A DNA stretch of 64,000 nt, from NCBI GenBank assembly GCA_947179155.2, contig OX359265.1, forward strand, positions 55,749,040 to 55,813,039, read 5' to 3'. Positions within the stretch are counted from its first letter, which is position 1. Each line of letters opens with the position of its first letter. The notes beneath the pieces are model-generated. The model saw only the letters and a list, made by a program, of their open reading frames with translations, did no database searches and had not been told where the DNA came from. The translations under genes and the position numbers were made by a program. Shown here piece by piece: positions 12,555 through 26,100 of this stretch. Source of the stretch: Hedera helix (taxonomy: Eukaryota > Streptophyta > Magnoliopsida > Apiales > Araliaceae).

Positions 12555-13315
12555 TATACAAATAACCTGCGGTTCAATTTAGTTAAGACTTGATTCGGTC
12601 TGAAAGTCACGAATAAATTATATTTTTTTGACTTTGATCTAGCTTGACTTGGCCTACCAACAAGCTAGATTTGGTCTAAGACCTGCCTTGGCCTAAAGTC
12701 CAGCGTAGTTCACCAAAAACTCGGTTCTCGCTTACCTATTTTCTTTCTTTGCTATTTTAATTCTCCCACTTCAAATTTTTTTTTTTATCTTTGTGACAAC
12801 TCATTTAATAAATTAAATAAAATTGATGTATTTCAATACGTTCATTCATGTATGTTTGTTTATATACGAATAATGAAAATCATAAAAACACATTGGGTAA
12901 TATAATATATAAGAATTTTTCTTATTTAATTAATAACCTACACTTTTTGACCATTCATCGAATCTTCATTTTAATAAATATTTAACGTACAAATTAGAAA
13001 TTGATTTGTAAAATAATAATAATAATAAAAAAAATACTTTTCATAAAAATAATATTATTTTTTATTAATGATAGTACAAAATAATATAATATCTTTAAAA
13101 TTGTACAATATTAATTATTGTAATTTATAAGTTGTAACTTGTAACTTGTAATACATTACTTTTAATTAAGTTTAAAATTTTAATTGGTATTTTTATAATA
13201 TTTAAAATTACTAAAAAAAATTAAATGGACCAGATTAGACTGGCCTGACCCAATGCAGGACTTGCATGCCTCAACAGGCCCTATTTTCAAGGGCTAAACT
13301 TACCCTGGCCTGGCC
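12555..13315. other. Older repeat-like region split by the solo LTR
   Basis: Sequence rich in GGCCT/AGGCC and TTGGCCTA words at 12640-12720 and 13230-13315, separated by an AT-rich block. It resumes immediately after the LTR at 16562-16640 with the same word composition. This looks like a decayed DNA element into which the LTR element inserted. I could not define terminal repeats. Confidence 0.4.
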
Positions 13316-14863
13316 TAAAGTGTAAGACCCCGAATTTATGAAATACAAAATTTAATTTTTCTTCATATATATTTTTCCTGAAACAGTAAATGGTTAAATT
13401 GACAAAATTGAAAGTTAAGGATGTTATGTGTAAATTTTATTTTGTCGGACAATATTCTTTTTGTCGGGGAATATTCGTTTTGTCGGGGAATATTCGGGCC
13501 GTACGACGGCGCCGAAATAACTAATTATTGGTGGAGCCCACAACGGAATAATTGTCGGATATAGAAAACGACAGAAGTAACATTTTTAAATAAAAATAGT
13601 CAACGGTGTTAACTGTTAAAATACCGGTGATAAAAGAATAGTAGCATACGGTAATTTATGGTATTTTATTGTGGCACACGGTATTCTACAGTAGCACACG
13701 GTATTGCACAGTGTCTCATATTATTGACACCGTAACTGTTACGCATCATTTCATCAATAATTGTCACTGCATAATATTTTATATTATCAATTCAATTATT
13801 GTTGCTACACAGTATTTTGCATTATTGATTCAATAATTGTCATTACACTGTATTTCATATCATCGAGTCAATAATTGTTGGTGCACTGTAGTTTAAAATT
13901 ATTGAATCTAATAATTGTCACAGTAGCAAATATACTGTAATTTATATTATTAAATTAATAAAAATATGTAACGTGTTTCTTACATTATTATGGTAACATT
14001 ATTTTATATGTTGGACTCACAGGAAGAATAAATAAATAAATAAAAAAATAAAATAATTAATTTTACTATTTGAAATAGTAACGTGAATAGTGACGTGAAT
14101 AGTAACGTGAATAGTAAGTGAATAGTAAGAAACATGTGGGACCCACTGTGGGGCCCACACGAAATGTGAGAAATGTGTTTGCTGGGAATGGGTTGGTGGA
14201 GGCTGCGCAGCAGCCTCTGCTGAATTTTTTTCTGTTCACCTACCACGCATAGTGCCTTATTTTCTCCTATAAATAGCTTGTTCAGCTGAATAGAAAAATC
14301 ACACCTAAAACATAAAATTTTTCTATAAGAATTTTATGAGTTTTCTCTGAGAATAGTAAGGTTATTTTGAGAGTTTGAAAGCCAAAAGGAGTGCAGGAAT
14401 TTTTCAAGTAAGTCTTTTATTAAAGAGTAGTAATTTTATAAATTCCTATTTTTCACGGTATTCACAAATCTTCCTTTAGAAGACTCTTCTTTAAGAAGAT
14501 TCATTTTTAAAAGCTTTCTTTGGAAGATTTATTTTGGAATATTATTTTTAAAACTATTTAAAAGTAGTTATATTATACTACAAAAATTATGTTAAATATA
14601 TATAATTTTGATAATTCATATTATACGAGTTATCATACACTTTGAAATTTATATGTGGAAATTACTAATTTTATTATAAAAATATAGGTTGATCAACCTC
14701 ATTTAAATCAATATCCAGTCACGTGTTAAGGTAAGGGGTATCATTCTTTTCATCATCATAAATGGATATTATTTTCTTTCTTACTTGAAGGGATTATCAT
14801 TCTTTGATTCTCGAAAATAATATCGTTTCTTTCTTGTGCCATTTACTTCCATGTATTCAAATT

Positions 14864-15110
14864 GTGGGAATAACCTTACGGTGCGGTTTACCGCCTGTTG
14901 GTGAATAACCTTTTGTATTCATTCCTTATTAATCTTTGAGAATAACCTTACGGTGCGGATTATCGCCTGTTTGGTGAATAACTCTTCGTATTCAAATTGA
15001 TGGGAATAACCTTACGGCGCGGATTATCGCCTGTTTGGTGAATAACTATTCGTATTCAAATTGATGGGAATAACCTTACGGTGCGGATTATCGCCTGTTG
15101 GTGAATAACC
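14864..15110. repeat. Tandem array, about 63-bp unit x4, inside solo LTR
   Basis: Four units starting near 14865, 14938, 15001 and 15064 each carry GAATAACCTTACGG followed by TTATCGCCTGTTGG-like sequence and GGTGAATAAC. The relative at 46532-48879 lacks the array. Confidence 0.88.
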
Positions 15111-15764
15111 CTTTTTATTTGTCTCGTGTGGAAATAATTTGTCTACACGAATTATCACATGACACTTTTATTCCATATTCGTAAGTGATATCATTTTCCT
15201 TTATACTCATAAGGGATACCATCTTTTTCATCTTCCATTATTCAAACTTACTATGGTAAGGGATATTAATTTCCTTCACCGTTTGTTAATCAAACCTGCT
15301 ACGGTAAGGGATATTATTTTCTTTCATACTCCTAAATCGAAACTTATTATGGAACTATTGCTTCTATAATTCCTGAAAATATTATATGTTCCATAATAGT
15401 TGAACTTCATTATTTCAACTGAACCTTCCTATTTACGTGAACCTTTCTATTGAACTGTAACCGTTATTCTGAACTGTGGATCTTGAATATCATTTTTAAA
15501 TTTCACTCCACATCATGTTGGCAATTTGGACATTATTTGAATCTGCACAAAGTAAACTTCTGATACTTATTGTTTATCCTGTTCTTCTGTTCATCATTTG
15601 TATCACTGTTATTTGTATTAATCATCAAGAATCAAGCTGTTGTGAATATCTGTGGCCGGGGGCACAGATGTGATATAATTGTTGAACAGATGATAGGTTA
15701 AAGGCGATATACTAGGTTAAAGGCGATACATCTGTTCGGTGTCTTTTATGGCACGTGGTGAATG

Positions 15765-16030
15765 TTCTCTTTGGCCCGTAGTGCAAAGATGAACTGTTGG
15801 TTGGTATGATTATGACCAAAGGCTGAATCTGGTATAATCATGACCGTTGGTGCTTTATTGAATATCTTTGGCCCGTAGTGCAAATATGAACTGTTGATTG
15901 GTATGATTATTACCAAAGGCTGAATCTGGTATAATCATGACCGTTGGTGTTATATTAAATGTCTTTGGCCCGTAGTGCAAATATGAACTGTTGATCTGCA
16001 TGATTATGATCAGGAACTGTGAATTTTTAT
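15765..16030. repeat. Tandem array, about 96-bp unit x3, inside solo LTR
   Basis: Units begin at TCTTTGGCCCGTAGTGCAAA near 15768, 15869 and 15960 and continue through GAACTGTTG, GGTATGATTAT and ATAATCATGACCGTTGGTG. The third unit is diverged at its end. It is absent from the second LTR copy. Confidence 0.88.
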
Positions 16031-16693
16031 TATCATGACTAATGGTATTTCAGATGATAAAAGTTGATGATATTTTTACAAAAAAGAGAAGCGAGTGGAC
16101 ATTATAGTCTGCATTATTCTTCTAATAGATTGCTCATTCCGCTGCTATTATTGATCTGAACGTTGTTTAAGAATTTAACTACAGTTTTTGATATAAACCT
16201 TGTAGTCTATTGTATTCTATCAAGAACTCAACTGTTGAAGGCTAATGATAATTTATTCGTCATTATCTTAGTCATGATATTTCTTACTGGGCTATTTGAG
16301 CTCACCCTTTCTTTTCGTTCCATTGTTTTTCAACAGGAGATGAGAACGTAACGGGGTCTAGCCGGGGAATGGAGTGAGAGTGCGGGGATAGCTATCATAG
16401 TCTTCACGTGTTATAAAATAGTGTGGCAATAATAATGAAGACTTAGTTGTGTTGTATTATCCAATGTATTGTTGTACGTTGTATTTCATTGTAATAATTT
16501 TGTTGTAGTCTTTTGACGACTCAAGTTTGGGCTGTGTGGGCTCAGATTTGGGGGCGTCACATAAAGTCAAAAGCCTAACCCTGTCTGGTTAACGGCCAAG
16601 GCCTAGTAGGCCTAGGACGGACCAAGGCAGGGCGACTTGTTATGCATGACTAGCTGAGTATAAAGATTTGGACTAATCCTCCAGCGGCAGGAA

Positions 16694-16878
16694 GTGAGAT
16701 CCCCTGTAATCAAAATTTTTATTTATTTGTGTCGATATACTGTTTTTAGGGTCTATGATGACAGTATGTACCGTCGTCATAGTCCTATTTTTTTTATAGA
16801 GCTAAGTCGATGAGACATACCGTCGTCATAAATCTCTACATAAATAAACAAAAGATTTTAATTATAGAGGATCTTAAG
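16694..16878. mobile_element. Hairpin MITE with GTCGTCAT motifs (copy 1)
   Basis: Long imperfect terminal inverted repeats: the left end GATCCCCTGTAATCAAAATT matches the inverted right end GATCCTCTATAATTAAAATC, and similarity continues inward through TTTATTTRTGT. The centre has paired TATGATGAC and GTCGTCATA words. The element at 60560-60765 and a fragment at 48893-48960 share this design. Target duplication not resolved. Confidence 0.7.
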
Positions 16879-16879
16879 C

Positions 16880-19800
16880 CCACTGGTAGGGGATCAATAT
16901 TTGACTTTTTATTAGGTTATTTGATTTATTCTTTTAAATTTTCCAAAAAAAATAAAAAATTCTTTTATATCTTTTTTTGATTTTTTTTTTCATATCTCGC
17001 AACAAATATTATAATTTTTGTTATGACTAAATATAATAATACACTCTTTAAATAGATGCAGACGCGTATGTATAACAAAAATCGCATATATATCATATCC
17101 AAAAATTAAATGGTACAAGTCTATGGTAACTCTTACGGTGAGCAAGGATTTGTCGTTGCCAAACGCATCTCTCACTATAGTATATTTATGGGATTAATAT
17201 TTTAAGTTAATTGGCACATTGGAAAGTTAAAATTATTTAAACTTTTAATTTTTTGTGATCTAATAATTTATATAGATCTAAAAAAATTTACCTAAAAATA
17301 TTGTTAAGGATTAAAATTTGAACAAGTTGAGTCTATCAATCACCATTCAAAGTATCTGAATAATCCCCAACCCAATTTTTTATTTATTTATAATCTTTTG
17401 TTATAATTACTTTGACTTGTACATTTGTTATGTTAAATATTTCACTTTTTTCACATAAAAAAAGTCTTTTTACGATACAAAATTTGTCCTAAGAAAAAGA
17501 GCTAAAAAAATAAATAATATTATAAAATAACACTAGCTTCTCATTTTTATCTAATATCATTATAATTTTACTAGTATATTATGACTAATTAAGGTTATGA
17601 AATGAATTAAATAGTTCGAAATTGAACCAAATCTAACTATCTCATTATTCGTCTTGACTTAATTTATTTACACCCTTATCACTAATAACTACACACTCAA
17701 TAAATTCAAGAGTAGTTGAAATTTATAACTATAAAAATTACAAGTTTTTATTTATTTTTTTATTTTCTAAACTAGTCATCATACTATTTTGCCTTTTAAC
17801 ATTTATCGTTGGTAACTACTAATCAAATAAATACTGTAATATATTTTTTTGACACAAAAAAAAAGAAGAGCCCTCCCTTCGTTAAATTGCCTCCTAACAA
17901 ACCTTTTTATTTAAATCGACATGCCAAAGAAAAGGTCAACAAGTAAAATAGGTTTTGTTATGGACAAAGGAAGTATCAAATAAAATTCTAGAATCAAGTA
18001 TAATATTTATTTTTTGACCTTAAAAAAGAGTAATGTAACTTTTTGAGCTTAAAGTTAGTTTAAAATAATATTAGTAGTACATTGTTGGTTTTTTTTTCTA
18101 AAAAAAATAATAATTTTATATGAGTCAAAATAACTCTAGGAGTCTGAAGGAGTAATTATTCAGTAATCTTATGACACCATTATTCAATCACATTTTTTCA
18201 TTTTAACAGTACAAGACTAATAATATCTATCTTTTCTTATGAGCATGTGTTTGTTTCTTTGGGGTTAATTTCATTGATGTTGATGATTGCTGTTTGTGTG
18301 TGCATTCATGGTTTTAGGTTTGGATTGTACTAATGAATTAATATTTGCCTAGAATTTTAGAAGTACATTAGTAATGCACCTATGCTATATTACTGGACTA
18401 TTTTTAAAGGATCCTAGGATGACTTCTTTTGTAGGATTATTATATAATAACTGAAGGCCAGGTTCGGGAACGAAGCCACACAGGGGCTTGTGGGGTTAAT
18501 TGACCCATTTTTTTTTTTTTTTTTATATAATATATAAAAAAAATAAAAATTTTAAATATTATATACAAATTAATTTTACTGAAATTTTGTAAAATTATTA
18601 ATATTCGGAGTCAAATTAAAAATTTATAACTTTTTCACTTGAGTCTCAATCACATATTATCTCTACTTCCTCTATATATGTATATTCATATAATCTTCTT
18701 AAATTAATTAATAATATATTTTATATTATTTTTTGAAAAATTAATTATTTACAAATAATTTGATTTTAAAAAAATTATATTAAGGGTCAATAGGATGTAT
18801 ATATTTATGCATATAAATATATATAAAATTTATAATTATTATATTATTATTATAATAAAATATATTTTATATGTACAATGCAAAAATAATAAATTATTTA
18901 AAATAATTAGCTCGGGACATTGCCTTCGAAATCTCTTCTAATTACTTATAGACTTACATCGGATAATCAAAGGAAAACTAACAAAGCCTAGGGGTTTGTA
19001 AAACCCCACGCGGCGTGCAACAAATAGTCTCAACCCTGCATTTCCACTACCTCTATTTAGGGCATTCTGCAAGTCCAACCCTAACATAATCAAAAGGCTC
19101 ATAAAAGGATCATAATTTAACTCACTTAAAAAGTCCATACAAACACTCCTTACTAGTAATTTCTACCCCAGTTGCATTGAATAATCAAATCCATAATCGT
19201 CGGGGATGCACGGATAATGGGTATGATATATAATTAAAAAATAAATAAAGACACTTAAAAAAGACACTTCTTCCATTTTAAAACTAAAAAATATAATTCC
19301 AAAGCGATGTTTTTTAATATTAACTTTATTTTTATTAATACGTTCTTAACATTAGTTAGAAATGCAATAGTGACATGACAATAACCAATCTACCTAGAAC
19401 CTAAGTAATGAATTTCATCTCATTTTATTGCGTAAAAGTTAAAAATATATCTTTAATTTTGAGAAAGACTAATAAAAAAAAAACATATATCTCTAAATTT
19501 AGAAATGAGCGAGTAGAGGATGTAAGCTAGAAGGAACTCACGTTTTAAGACAAAACAAAAAGTTAGGAAATACAAGGGCAAAACTCACATGAAAAGAGAA
19601 ACAATTTCATCAGAAGAAATGAAACATGATTAGATTATTTGGAGTCCATTACCCTTGAAGAAAACCCAAACGAGCTCATTAGCAGCAAAACAGTACAAAC
19701 AACTCCAAGTGAGGGGAAGACTATGACGAACAAGTGCTAACCGGTTATGAAGTTTAAGTAACCAAGTTTAACGATTCGCATTAACAAATATATTGGGCAG

Positions 19801-20025
19801 CAAAACCAGATCAAAATGCAATTTACATACATGAAAACTTAAAACCTGGGAAGACCAAATCTTATCTTCGAACTTATAGCTTAACTATGTTCCCACCAAA
19901 CTACATAACTCAAAGCTTTAGAGGAATATGATCAAGAAGAATTTAGTCCACTTCTAAACGAGTATACATAATATATAAATTCATTTTATACATCACTTCC
20001 ACGAGATTACATGAAAATAAGTTGT
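16880..20025. other. Gene-poor AT-rich intergenic region
   Basis: No convincing gene. A possible small Stowaway derivative of about 100 bp lies at 17873-17973 (CTCCCTTCGTT left end, inverted TACTTCCTTTGTCC right end). Otherwise there are long A/T runs and very low-complexity sequence at 18500-18900. Short frames at 18938-19138 resemble nothing known. Confidence 0.5.
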
Positions 20026-21906
20026 CTAGAACTTGGAGAAAAGATCTCCAAGGAATTCAATCTGACAAATTCTTGAAGCCCTTGGAAACTTCAAAACTTC
20101 CTCGCAGAAGTTTACCTCTTCTTCCAGGGTCAAGTTAGGAGCCTTGATCGTTAATGTTTCTAGAACTTCAGCATTACCTAGTAGATATTCTACCAAATCC
20201 AGACCGCAGTCATTCCCTTGAAATCCTTCCATCTCGATTACTTTAAGGTGCAACAAAAAACAAGAAGGTACAGGTGTTTGTTTACTCCAATACGAGTCTT
20301 CTAATTTCTCAAAGAACATAAATGTATCAGTATCAACTAGAAGCCGAAACCTGTAAAGGGGGTCACAACTCACAGCAGGAAAATGTCAGAATTTTTAAAA
20401 CTTGTCAAGGAGAACAAGTCAACAACCTTGCTGGGAAATCTTAATTTCAGATCGACTACCTGCTGTTGCAAAGTAAAAACTTCCAGATTTGGTGAGCATC
20501 AAAGTAAATCAACCAGCATTTCCCACCCATAGTAATCTTGAATGGCTACCTCTAAGCGGGTCAAATTATGAAATGTAGGTAGAGGACCATCATTAGCAAA
20601 GCATAGAACCTTCAAAGAGATAAAAGGAAGGTAAAAAGCTTGAAAACATAACCAAAATACACTATAGAAAAAAAATTTCATATGAACTGTTTATCTTTTT
20701 TTTTTTTAAAAAAAAAGAATAATCAAAAGTACAATTCTGAGCATAAAAGAAGGGGATATGCATTCATCAAGGCTTCATTTGTTTTGTGCATTATGTCAAT
20801 GGAAACTGAAGTGAATGCAAAGCAATTCAGTTTTCAAGAGAGGGAGATAAATAGAGAGAAAATAAAAGGGAGAAACTACATGTTTACATTTCACTTTATT
20901 TCTACTTTGTATAAACTTTCTGAGAAACTTTTAGCAGGCATGAATATTATTTAAGGAACAGAGAAAATATTAGGAAAACACAATTCAAATTTTCTTTCAT
21001 TTCTATTTCCCTCATCATATCAAGTAACCAAAACAGACGGCAACAATATGCTAAAAAATGAAGAACCAAACTTACATACAAAACGCGATGCCCCAATTGT
21101 AAAAGACTTAACATCACTAATTCCTCTGAGAAGCACAAGCGCACGGTTAGCATACTCTTGGTTTTCCTCATATTCATCAAGAGAATTATTAAGATTAACA
21201 CTCGCCTCAGCTAGGGATGCAGAATTCTTCACCTTGTACTTTGCCAAGGATATCGTATCGACAAGAAGGTATACGAGGCTTGGTACATCTATAATAAATT
21301 TTTGTTCCACTTCCTCATCATAAACTAGATGCAGCTTTATGTGGAATCGCCTCAGAGCGGGTGCATAAACATTGAAAATCACGTCTCTTTTATCCTCCAA
21401 GTGTCCTGTTAAATACAAATCCTGAAGTACAAGGCAGCTACTAATGAGCTTCTGTGCAAAGTTGGTAACAGGAAATTCAAGTCGGACTTCAAGGTTTTTG
21501 AGACACTGGAGACAAAACGAGGTCGGAATAAGGTTAATGTCAAGTTCATAAACATTACGCTTCACAGCTTCACTGATCCATGTGGAGCAGTCATTGTCAG
21601 GTCTCTTAGGATCATAGTATTCATTCAGACGGAACTTTGAATTTTCTTAGAGTTGCTCAGGTGTAATACTTGACCCACAAAATGGGTAGGGCTAGGTACG
21701 TCCACCCTACTACTAGTTCTATAAAAGTCGAAACTGGTAATATAAATCCAAAGGCACTTCCATCGTTTAGATAAGATACATTACATGTTCTAACAGCATC
21801 CCCAGTTGGGAGAAGAGAGAATATGGCAAACAAGATCATCGGACAATGTACTTATCCTATCTATTTTCTCACTTCTATTATTGTTCTCCCATTCTATCGA
21901 ATCCAT
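20026..21906 (-). pseudogene. F-box/LRR/FBD protein pseudogene
   Basis: An ATG at 21906 (MDSIEWENNNRSEK) leads into a classic F-box start, DRISTLSDDLVCHILS. The F-box then continues in other reading frames: LPTGDAVRT in the second, SKRWKCLWIYITSFDFYRTS in the third, and KFRLNEYYDP back in another, requiring at least three 1-nt shifts within 21906-21590. A long LRR-type segment follows (21565 to about 21077), then an exon at about 20620-20499 ended by an in-frame TGA (20501-20499) exactly where LLxCSPNLEVF is expected. The last exon (20349-20026) carries an FBD-type end (HLKVIEMEGFQG, LVEYLLGNAEVLETLTI). Intact relatives are SCF ubiquitin-ligase substrate adaptors; this copy cannot encode one. 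Confidence 0.85.
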
Positions 21907-22568
21907 TTAGCTCACACTATGTTGGAATAACAAAATTGCGGAAATTACTAATTAAGCTTACGATCTCAACTAAAATATTAAAAATCTCAATTCCATGCAA
22001 TCAACACAGACATGAAAAACCTGATTACCACCAACTCCACCAATTAACCTGAAAAGAAAAGAAAAGAAAACGAATTAGGGTTTAGCAAGTAATTTTCTTG
22101 ATAAAGAACTGGACTTTTACAGGATTCACTCAAGAAAGTAGAATCCTAAGCCACATTGGAATGATATTGAGTTGCTCGAGTAAAATCCTATTTAATAATT
22201 AGTAAGACTTACCCTCACAAATTGTGAATGCTAATGATAAAGACTTAATTGGTTGGAATATAAAACTCCAATTTTCTTTGTTTTTTTAGGGAAAATATAT
22301 AAAAGTTTCCAAAAAAAATAAAAAATTTTGGACGAAAAATAAAATAAGTGAATCTAATGTAAATTATTCTCTATTCATCTATCTTCTAATTATTTAAGCT
22401 TTTTTTTCCTTTTAGAAAATAGGATCACAATTATTTTTAAAACTCAAAAATTATTATTTTTTATTTAACTAGTTTAAGACATAATTTTTAAAAATAATTT
22501 AAGACGTAATATATATATAACCACATATCAAACCGTTACCGTTTAAAAAGTTACGCTTTTGATCCATG

Positions 22569-22612
<44 letters not shown>

Positions 22613-23177
22613 CTAATAAAATGCAAAACATTTTGAATTTCCCCCCAATTTATTAAATCATCCTGACCGTTTAAAATTTGGCATAAATCTAGCCGTTTCT
22701 TAAGTTTATATCCCATCTCTCTTCTTCATTCTTCGTTCTTCTCCTTCTTCTTCTCCTTCTCCTTTTTAACAGGCAGACAGTGGACAGTGACTAGTGTCGT
22801 AGGCACGGGTGTCCTCCGGTATATATATATATTTGGGGAGCAAAGAGGATGTATACTCTGACGCGTGAAACAGCTGAGGCGGAACAGGAGTTGTAGTGGT
22901 TTAGATCTTTATGTTTCTCTTACGGAATTCTCGCTTTTGTTTGGTGGTGGTGGAGCTAACAGGGATTGATTTTGCCAGATATGATTAAAAGTTTCCACGT
23001 CACTCTCAGTCTATTTTTAATCTGAACGAGAGAATTCTCGGTTCACGCGAAGATTGATGCGTGCTGTTTGTGTGTGTGAATTTGAGATTAGTTGGGCAAT
23101 TGAGTGAGTATTGTGGGGATTTCTGGTGGTGCAGACCTTGTGGATATCTAGCTAGGGTTTTGGGAGATTGGGTGTAA
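21907..23177 (+). promoter_or_regulatory. Upstream region and 5' leader of CBP60
   Basis: The region between the divergent F-box pseudogene and CBP60 holds a (TA)n tract at 22571-22610, then a CT-rich stretch (22725-22768: TTCTTCTCC repeats) typical of plant leaders. From about 22800 to 23177 is probable 5' UTR with no long frame. A TATATATA run at 22819-22832 may be the core promoter. Confidence 0.45.
22571..22610. repeat. (TA)n microsatellite
   Basis: About 20 TA units upstream of the CBP60 leader. Confidence 0.95.
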
Positions 23178-26100
23178 ATGCAGACAAGGTATATGGAAAG
23201 GACCAACTCTATGAGAGGGAAACGGAGTTTGGATAATGATGACGAGCAGCAGGAGCCTGAGCGGAAGCGCCCGGCTTTAGCTAGGTAATTTTATTTTCCC
23301 CTTCTTCTCCTCGTGTTGATTGGGTACTGTGTGTGTTCAAGTTCTCAATTTTGAGATTCAGCTCAAATCATAACTTGAACGATTTTTTATTTTTTTGAAA
23401 AAAACTATTTTAGGTGTTTTATTTAATATGTCACCCACTAAAAATTGTTCAATACATGACATATCTGTAATAGAAAATTTATAAGAAATTGATGGTTGCA
23501 TATATGTGGAGAATCAAATGATACCTTCAAACTCATGGTTCAATTTTTGGTACCTTGATAATGAGTATACTAATTGTTTATGAGTTGCTATGGTTTTCTC
23601 ATATAATTAATGTGCATCTCTATTGTTGCATAAGGAGTTTAAGTTTACCTTTTGTGTTAGTGCTTACTATTTAATAATATGTTTCGACATTTTCCTTAAT
23701 TGATAGTTTAGTTAACTTTACACTATTTGTTTCTCCACCTATTCAAGATATCTGGGCTTTAAATGGGGTATTCTGGTTTTTGCACGTTCTTGCTTGGGCT
23801 AGTAGTTTGCTGGAAGAGCATTTGTATTGTGCTTAGAAGTTCTGGTTGGATTCTTAGTTAGCAGCTCCCTTAATTTTTGGGTGGTGCATTTGGCAGGACA
23901 ATAATATGCATTCCGTGGGGATTGAAGGTTCTTTCTTGGTACTCAAAGGGGAGGCTTCTGTTGGTGATGCTTTATTAAATGTTTTGGTAGGATTGTGGGG
24001 TTGATTGTAAATAGCTTTATTGGTCAGGGTAGGATTGGTTTGTATAGCATAATTTTTTTTCTTCCTATACTTCCGTTACAGGAGTAGCGTCTCTTTGTGA
24101 CACTGCAGAAATTTTATTTATTAAATAAAATATAAAAAACAAGTTGTTGGACTTATGACTGAGGATCTTACCCCATGCATACATATGCATGTGTTTGCCG
24201 CCAGTGTGCTAAAAACCTTTTTAATTTGGCTTTCTTTTGTATGAAGTTCCAGTTTTTAAAGCATTTGACTGAAGCTTTGATATCTGAGATAGTTAGATGT
24301 CTTCCTAAACCTAAATGCCTCTAGCTGGCTCAGAATCAGTTGTTTGGAAAGCTATGATAAGTCATAGAATCTCTTATGATTTACTCAAGTTAACTTTATA
24401 TGCAATTTAATAATCTATGCTCAATGTCTGTTGGTTCCATTTCGATAAAGGTAAAAAGGATTGTTTACATTATTTCTCACAAACAAATGTTTCATGCAGC
24501 GTAATCGTGGAAGCTCTGAAGGTGAATAGTCTCCAGAAGCTTTGCTCGTCCTTGGAACCAATTCTACGCAGAGTTGTAAGATTAATAGCTGTATTCTTTC
24601 TTTGTCTGTTTGTTTACTATCTTGCAGGGCTGAAGAAGGGTTACTGTGTCTTTATGCTTCTTTTATTATCATGATTCATGACCTACTTTTCTAGTCAAAG
24701 ATTTGTGACATTTTTTTCTCACTATATTAGCTACTCAAGTCCAACTGCAAAATCAGAATACTTCATGTGGTTGCTATCTGTCCTGATTGACTGGCTTGCT
24801 CCAACTAAAAGTTCTACTGCCTTTTTCATCCTTGTTATTTTCTATTATCAGGGTTTGGATGCACTGTTTTACTGCTTTTGCTGGATGCATATGCAAAAGC
24901 TGGAACTTTTAACCTGAATTTAAATTGTAGTGAGTTGTGATCTTTTTGCTGGTGTCACTCATACTTACTTTAAAGCATATGAATGGTCAATGGCTACAGA
25001 ACCTACACAGCACTGTCTTCCAGTTGTTTGTTTATAAAGTGGAAATATTTCTTTGTTTCTTAAAATTCTCATTCTTTTTATACTAGAATTTGTCGGAAAA
25101 CACCTTCTGTATACATTATTTGTCTCAATCAAGGAAAAGTTGTCATGGTACTTTCTTGTTTTCAAAAGAAATCTAATTAAGATAGTTGTAATTAGTTAGA
25201 GGACATTTGAAAGCATAGACTTTGGCTCTCAGTTTCCTTAGCTACTTATGAATTTGTTAGAATATTATTTCTATTTCCTTCTCTGTATATTTCCTCTCTC
25301 ATTGTCGTCTTCTTTCTTTCATTTCTTCTTTAATATTTAAGTTTGTTAATGGTCTTCAAGCACAATGGTGTCTATTTGACTCTTTTATGCTCTATGAAGA
25401 ACTGACACAAAACATAGTCCGAGACAGATGCAGACGAATATTAAGTAGTTATGTAGTTGCTAATCTAAGCCTGCTATCTTGGGTTAGATTCATTTCGGCG
25501 CTTGTCATTTACATATATTCTTATAGTTGGAACAACCCAGCCAAACTGCAGAGCTTGAGAAAAGTGGATTTTCATTCACAAGTATTTGTTGCACATTCAC
25601 AATCATTATACTTCTTTCAGAACTTTATATTTTTAAGCCCCATTCCCCAAAAGGAAAAAAAGCTTACCAAACCTTCTTAATGTCTCATATCCTACTGATG
25701 CCATACAGGTTAGTGAAGAAGTGGAACGTGCTTTGGCAAAGCTTGGCCCTGCTAGAATCAATGGAACCGGAAGGTATGCATGTTACTGATTATACATCTT
25801 TTTAGTATAATCATCTCTTTTTTTTGTGAATTTTTTTTGATATGCTTTACTGTGATGTGTGTACTAATATTCTTTTCAACATAATATTATCAAAAATTAC
25901 TTGCACTATGCTGATTTGAGTATAATATGTGGTGATTTTTCTCTGTATTAACTTGCACAATGTAGTTTTATGGCAACCGTTTCTCTATTTGTCGTTCTAT
26001 ATATTTTGTTCTCTCTCTCTCTGTCATTCATACACACATACACTCTCTCTCTCTCTTAATATATATATGCATATGTCCTTGTGCATACTAGAAAGCTATC

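Larger units (their letters stand above)
13321..16561 (+). mobile_element. Solo LTR, 3.24 kb, family A
   Basis: It begins TGTAAGACCCCGAA and ends GGGGGCGTCACA, and is flanked by a perfect 5-bp duplication TAAAG (13316-13320, 16562-16566). There is no internal domain, primer site or second LTR, so this is a solo LTR left by recombination. A TATAAATA box lies at 14268-14275. Upstream are CACGGTATT and AACGTGAATAGT short repeats. The downstream part contains two tandem arrays, about 63 bp x4 and about 96 bp x3. Length and termini suggest Ty3/gypsy, but lineage is uncertain. The copy at 46532-48879 is a relative. Confidence 0.9.

Noticed and set aside
14076..14130. Possible CRISPR-like or satellite array (GTGAATAGTAACGTGAATAG)
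   Set aside because: Short degenerate promoter repeats within an LTR of a plant genome; no spacers of regular length.
18470..18930. hAT-like CACAGGGGCTTGTGGGG end
   Set aside because: No convincing partner end or target duplication in the following AT-rich sequence.
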